64,000 bases of DNA from Cedecea neteri (lineage in GTDB: Bacteria > Pseudomonadota > Gammaproteobacteria > Enterobacterales > Enterobacteriaceae). The notes below the pieces were generated by a model. The model did not search any database. It was not told the DNA's origin and saw only the letters and a list, made by a program, of their open reading frames with translations. The translations under genes and the position numbers were made by a program. This document shows, piece after piece, positions 63,597 through 64,000 of the stretch. The DNA lies in contig NZ_CP009451.1 in NCBI RefSeq assembly GCF_000757825.1, positions 992,001-1,056,000 of the forward strand, in the 5' to 3' direction. Positions within the stretch are counted from its first letter, which is position 1; the number at the start of each line of letters is the position of its first letter.

Positions 63597-64000
63597 TCAG
63601 GGGCGATTCGCTGCCGGCACGCCGAGCCGCCTGAGCGCGTCAACAAAGACTGAAGGCTCCTGTTTATTAAACATAAGCCAGACGCGGTGGCGTGCCCGGG
63701 TCAGCGCCACATAAAGCAAACGCCGCTCCTCTGCATCCGGAAAATCCTCGGGCTGCGGCAGGAGCGCCTGTTCCATGATTGACTCCCGGGCAGGGGCAGG
63801 GAAACCTTCTTTTCCTTCCTGCAACCCAAGAATAATGACGTAGTCCGCCTGCTGCCCTTTGCTGGCATGGATGGTCATAAAATCGATATTGAGCTTTGGC
63901 CAGCGAGTGGCGGCTTTTTCCAGGCTGTCTGGCCTTAAATGGTGATAGCGCGCCAGGACCAGAATGCGCTGTTCCGGCAGTACATAGCCGCTAAGCTTGT
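63597..64000 (-). CDS. helD: DNA helicase IV HelD, C-terminal part
   Basis: UvrD/Rep-type 3'-5' helicase; the gene continues beyond the right edge, so only its last 134 codons are here. Visible motifs: LVLARYHHLRPDSLEKAA, helicase motif V MTIHASKGQQADYVIILGLQ, and motif VI EERRLLYVALTRARHRVWLM. C terminus VFVDALRRLGVPAANRP. Stop 1 bp from the mgsA stop, convergent as in E. coli. Confidence 0.95.
   Translation of the reverse strand, partial: KLSGYVLPEQRILVLARYHHLRPDSLEKAATRWPKLNIDFMTIHASKGQQADYVIILGLQEGKEGFPAPARESIMEQALLPQPEDFPDAEERRLLYVALTRARHRVWLMFNKQEPSVFVDALRRLGVPAANRP

Overview
The window is chromosomal DNA of an Enterobacteriaceae bacterium. Gene content and order follow the E. coli K-12 23-24 min backbone: csg, ycdZYX-ghrA, serX, phoH, efeBOU, putP/putA, rutR, ymdF-wrbA-yccJ, agp, serT, yccA, tusE, acyP, rlmI, hspQ, yccU, yccT, mgsA, helD. 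The accessory blocks between backbone genes differ from K-12. The genus cannot be fixed from sequence alone; an Enterobacter-, Leclercia- or Cedecea-like organism would fit.

Layout. 1-4.1 kb: divergent curli operons (csgBA(C) leftward, csgDEFG rightward). 4.1-7.1 kb: ycdZ, ycdY, ycdX, ghrA. 7.2-10.0 kb: two nearly identical tRNA-Ser(GGA) genes, each followed by ~182-bp tandem repeats ending in the tRNA 3' end (like the tyrT/rtT repeats of E. coli); an IS150-type IS3-family element sits inside the last repeat. 10.0-15.9 kb: ygbA with an NsrR-type operator, then a chbBCARFG chitobiose operon. 16-26.8 kb: phoH, the EfeUOB iron importer with a Fur box, and the putP-putA region with GTTGCA operators. 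26.8-31.7 kb: LprI-like protein, rutR (without the rut operon), a DMT permease, ymdF, wrbA, yccJ, and agp behind a Pho box.

31.8-54.3 kb is an accessory block, where K-12 has the hya/app region. It holds: a deletion scar (MBL-fold gene fused head-to-head to another gene tail); an HxlR regulator and SDR gene sharing three copies of one inverted repeat; a five-gene zinc-starvation operon (folE2, gamma-carbonic-anhydrase-like, three ABC genes) behind a Zur-type box; a methylthioribulose-phosphate-dehydratase-like gene with sugar kinase and dehydrogenase, behind a MetJ-like site and convergent with a ribose-type ABC transporter and PfkB kinase; a BisC-like molybdoenzyme; a second scar (LysR tail head-to-head with an AHL-lactonase-like gene lacking its N terminus); a BaeSR-like two-component system divergent from a MipA/OmpV porin; and a small MarA/RamA-type regulator.

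54.4-64 kb returns to backbone: serT, an orphan OppA-like protein, yccA, tusE, acyP, an M14 carboxypeptidase, rlmI, hspQ, yccU, yccT, mgsA and the C-terminal part of helD.

Most promising for novelty: the mtnB-like/sugar-ABC locus, the HxlR operator triad, the tRNA-Ser repeat arrays with one compensatory base-pair change, and the zinc-starvation operon.
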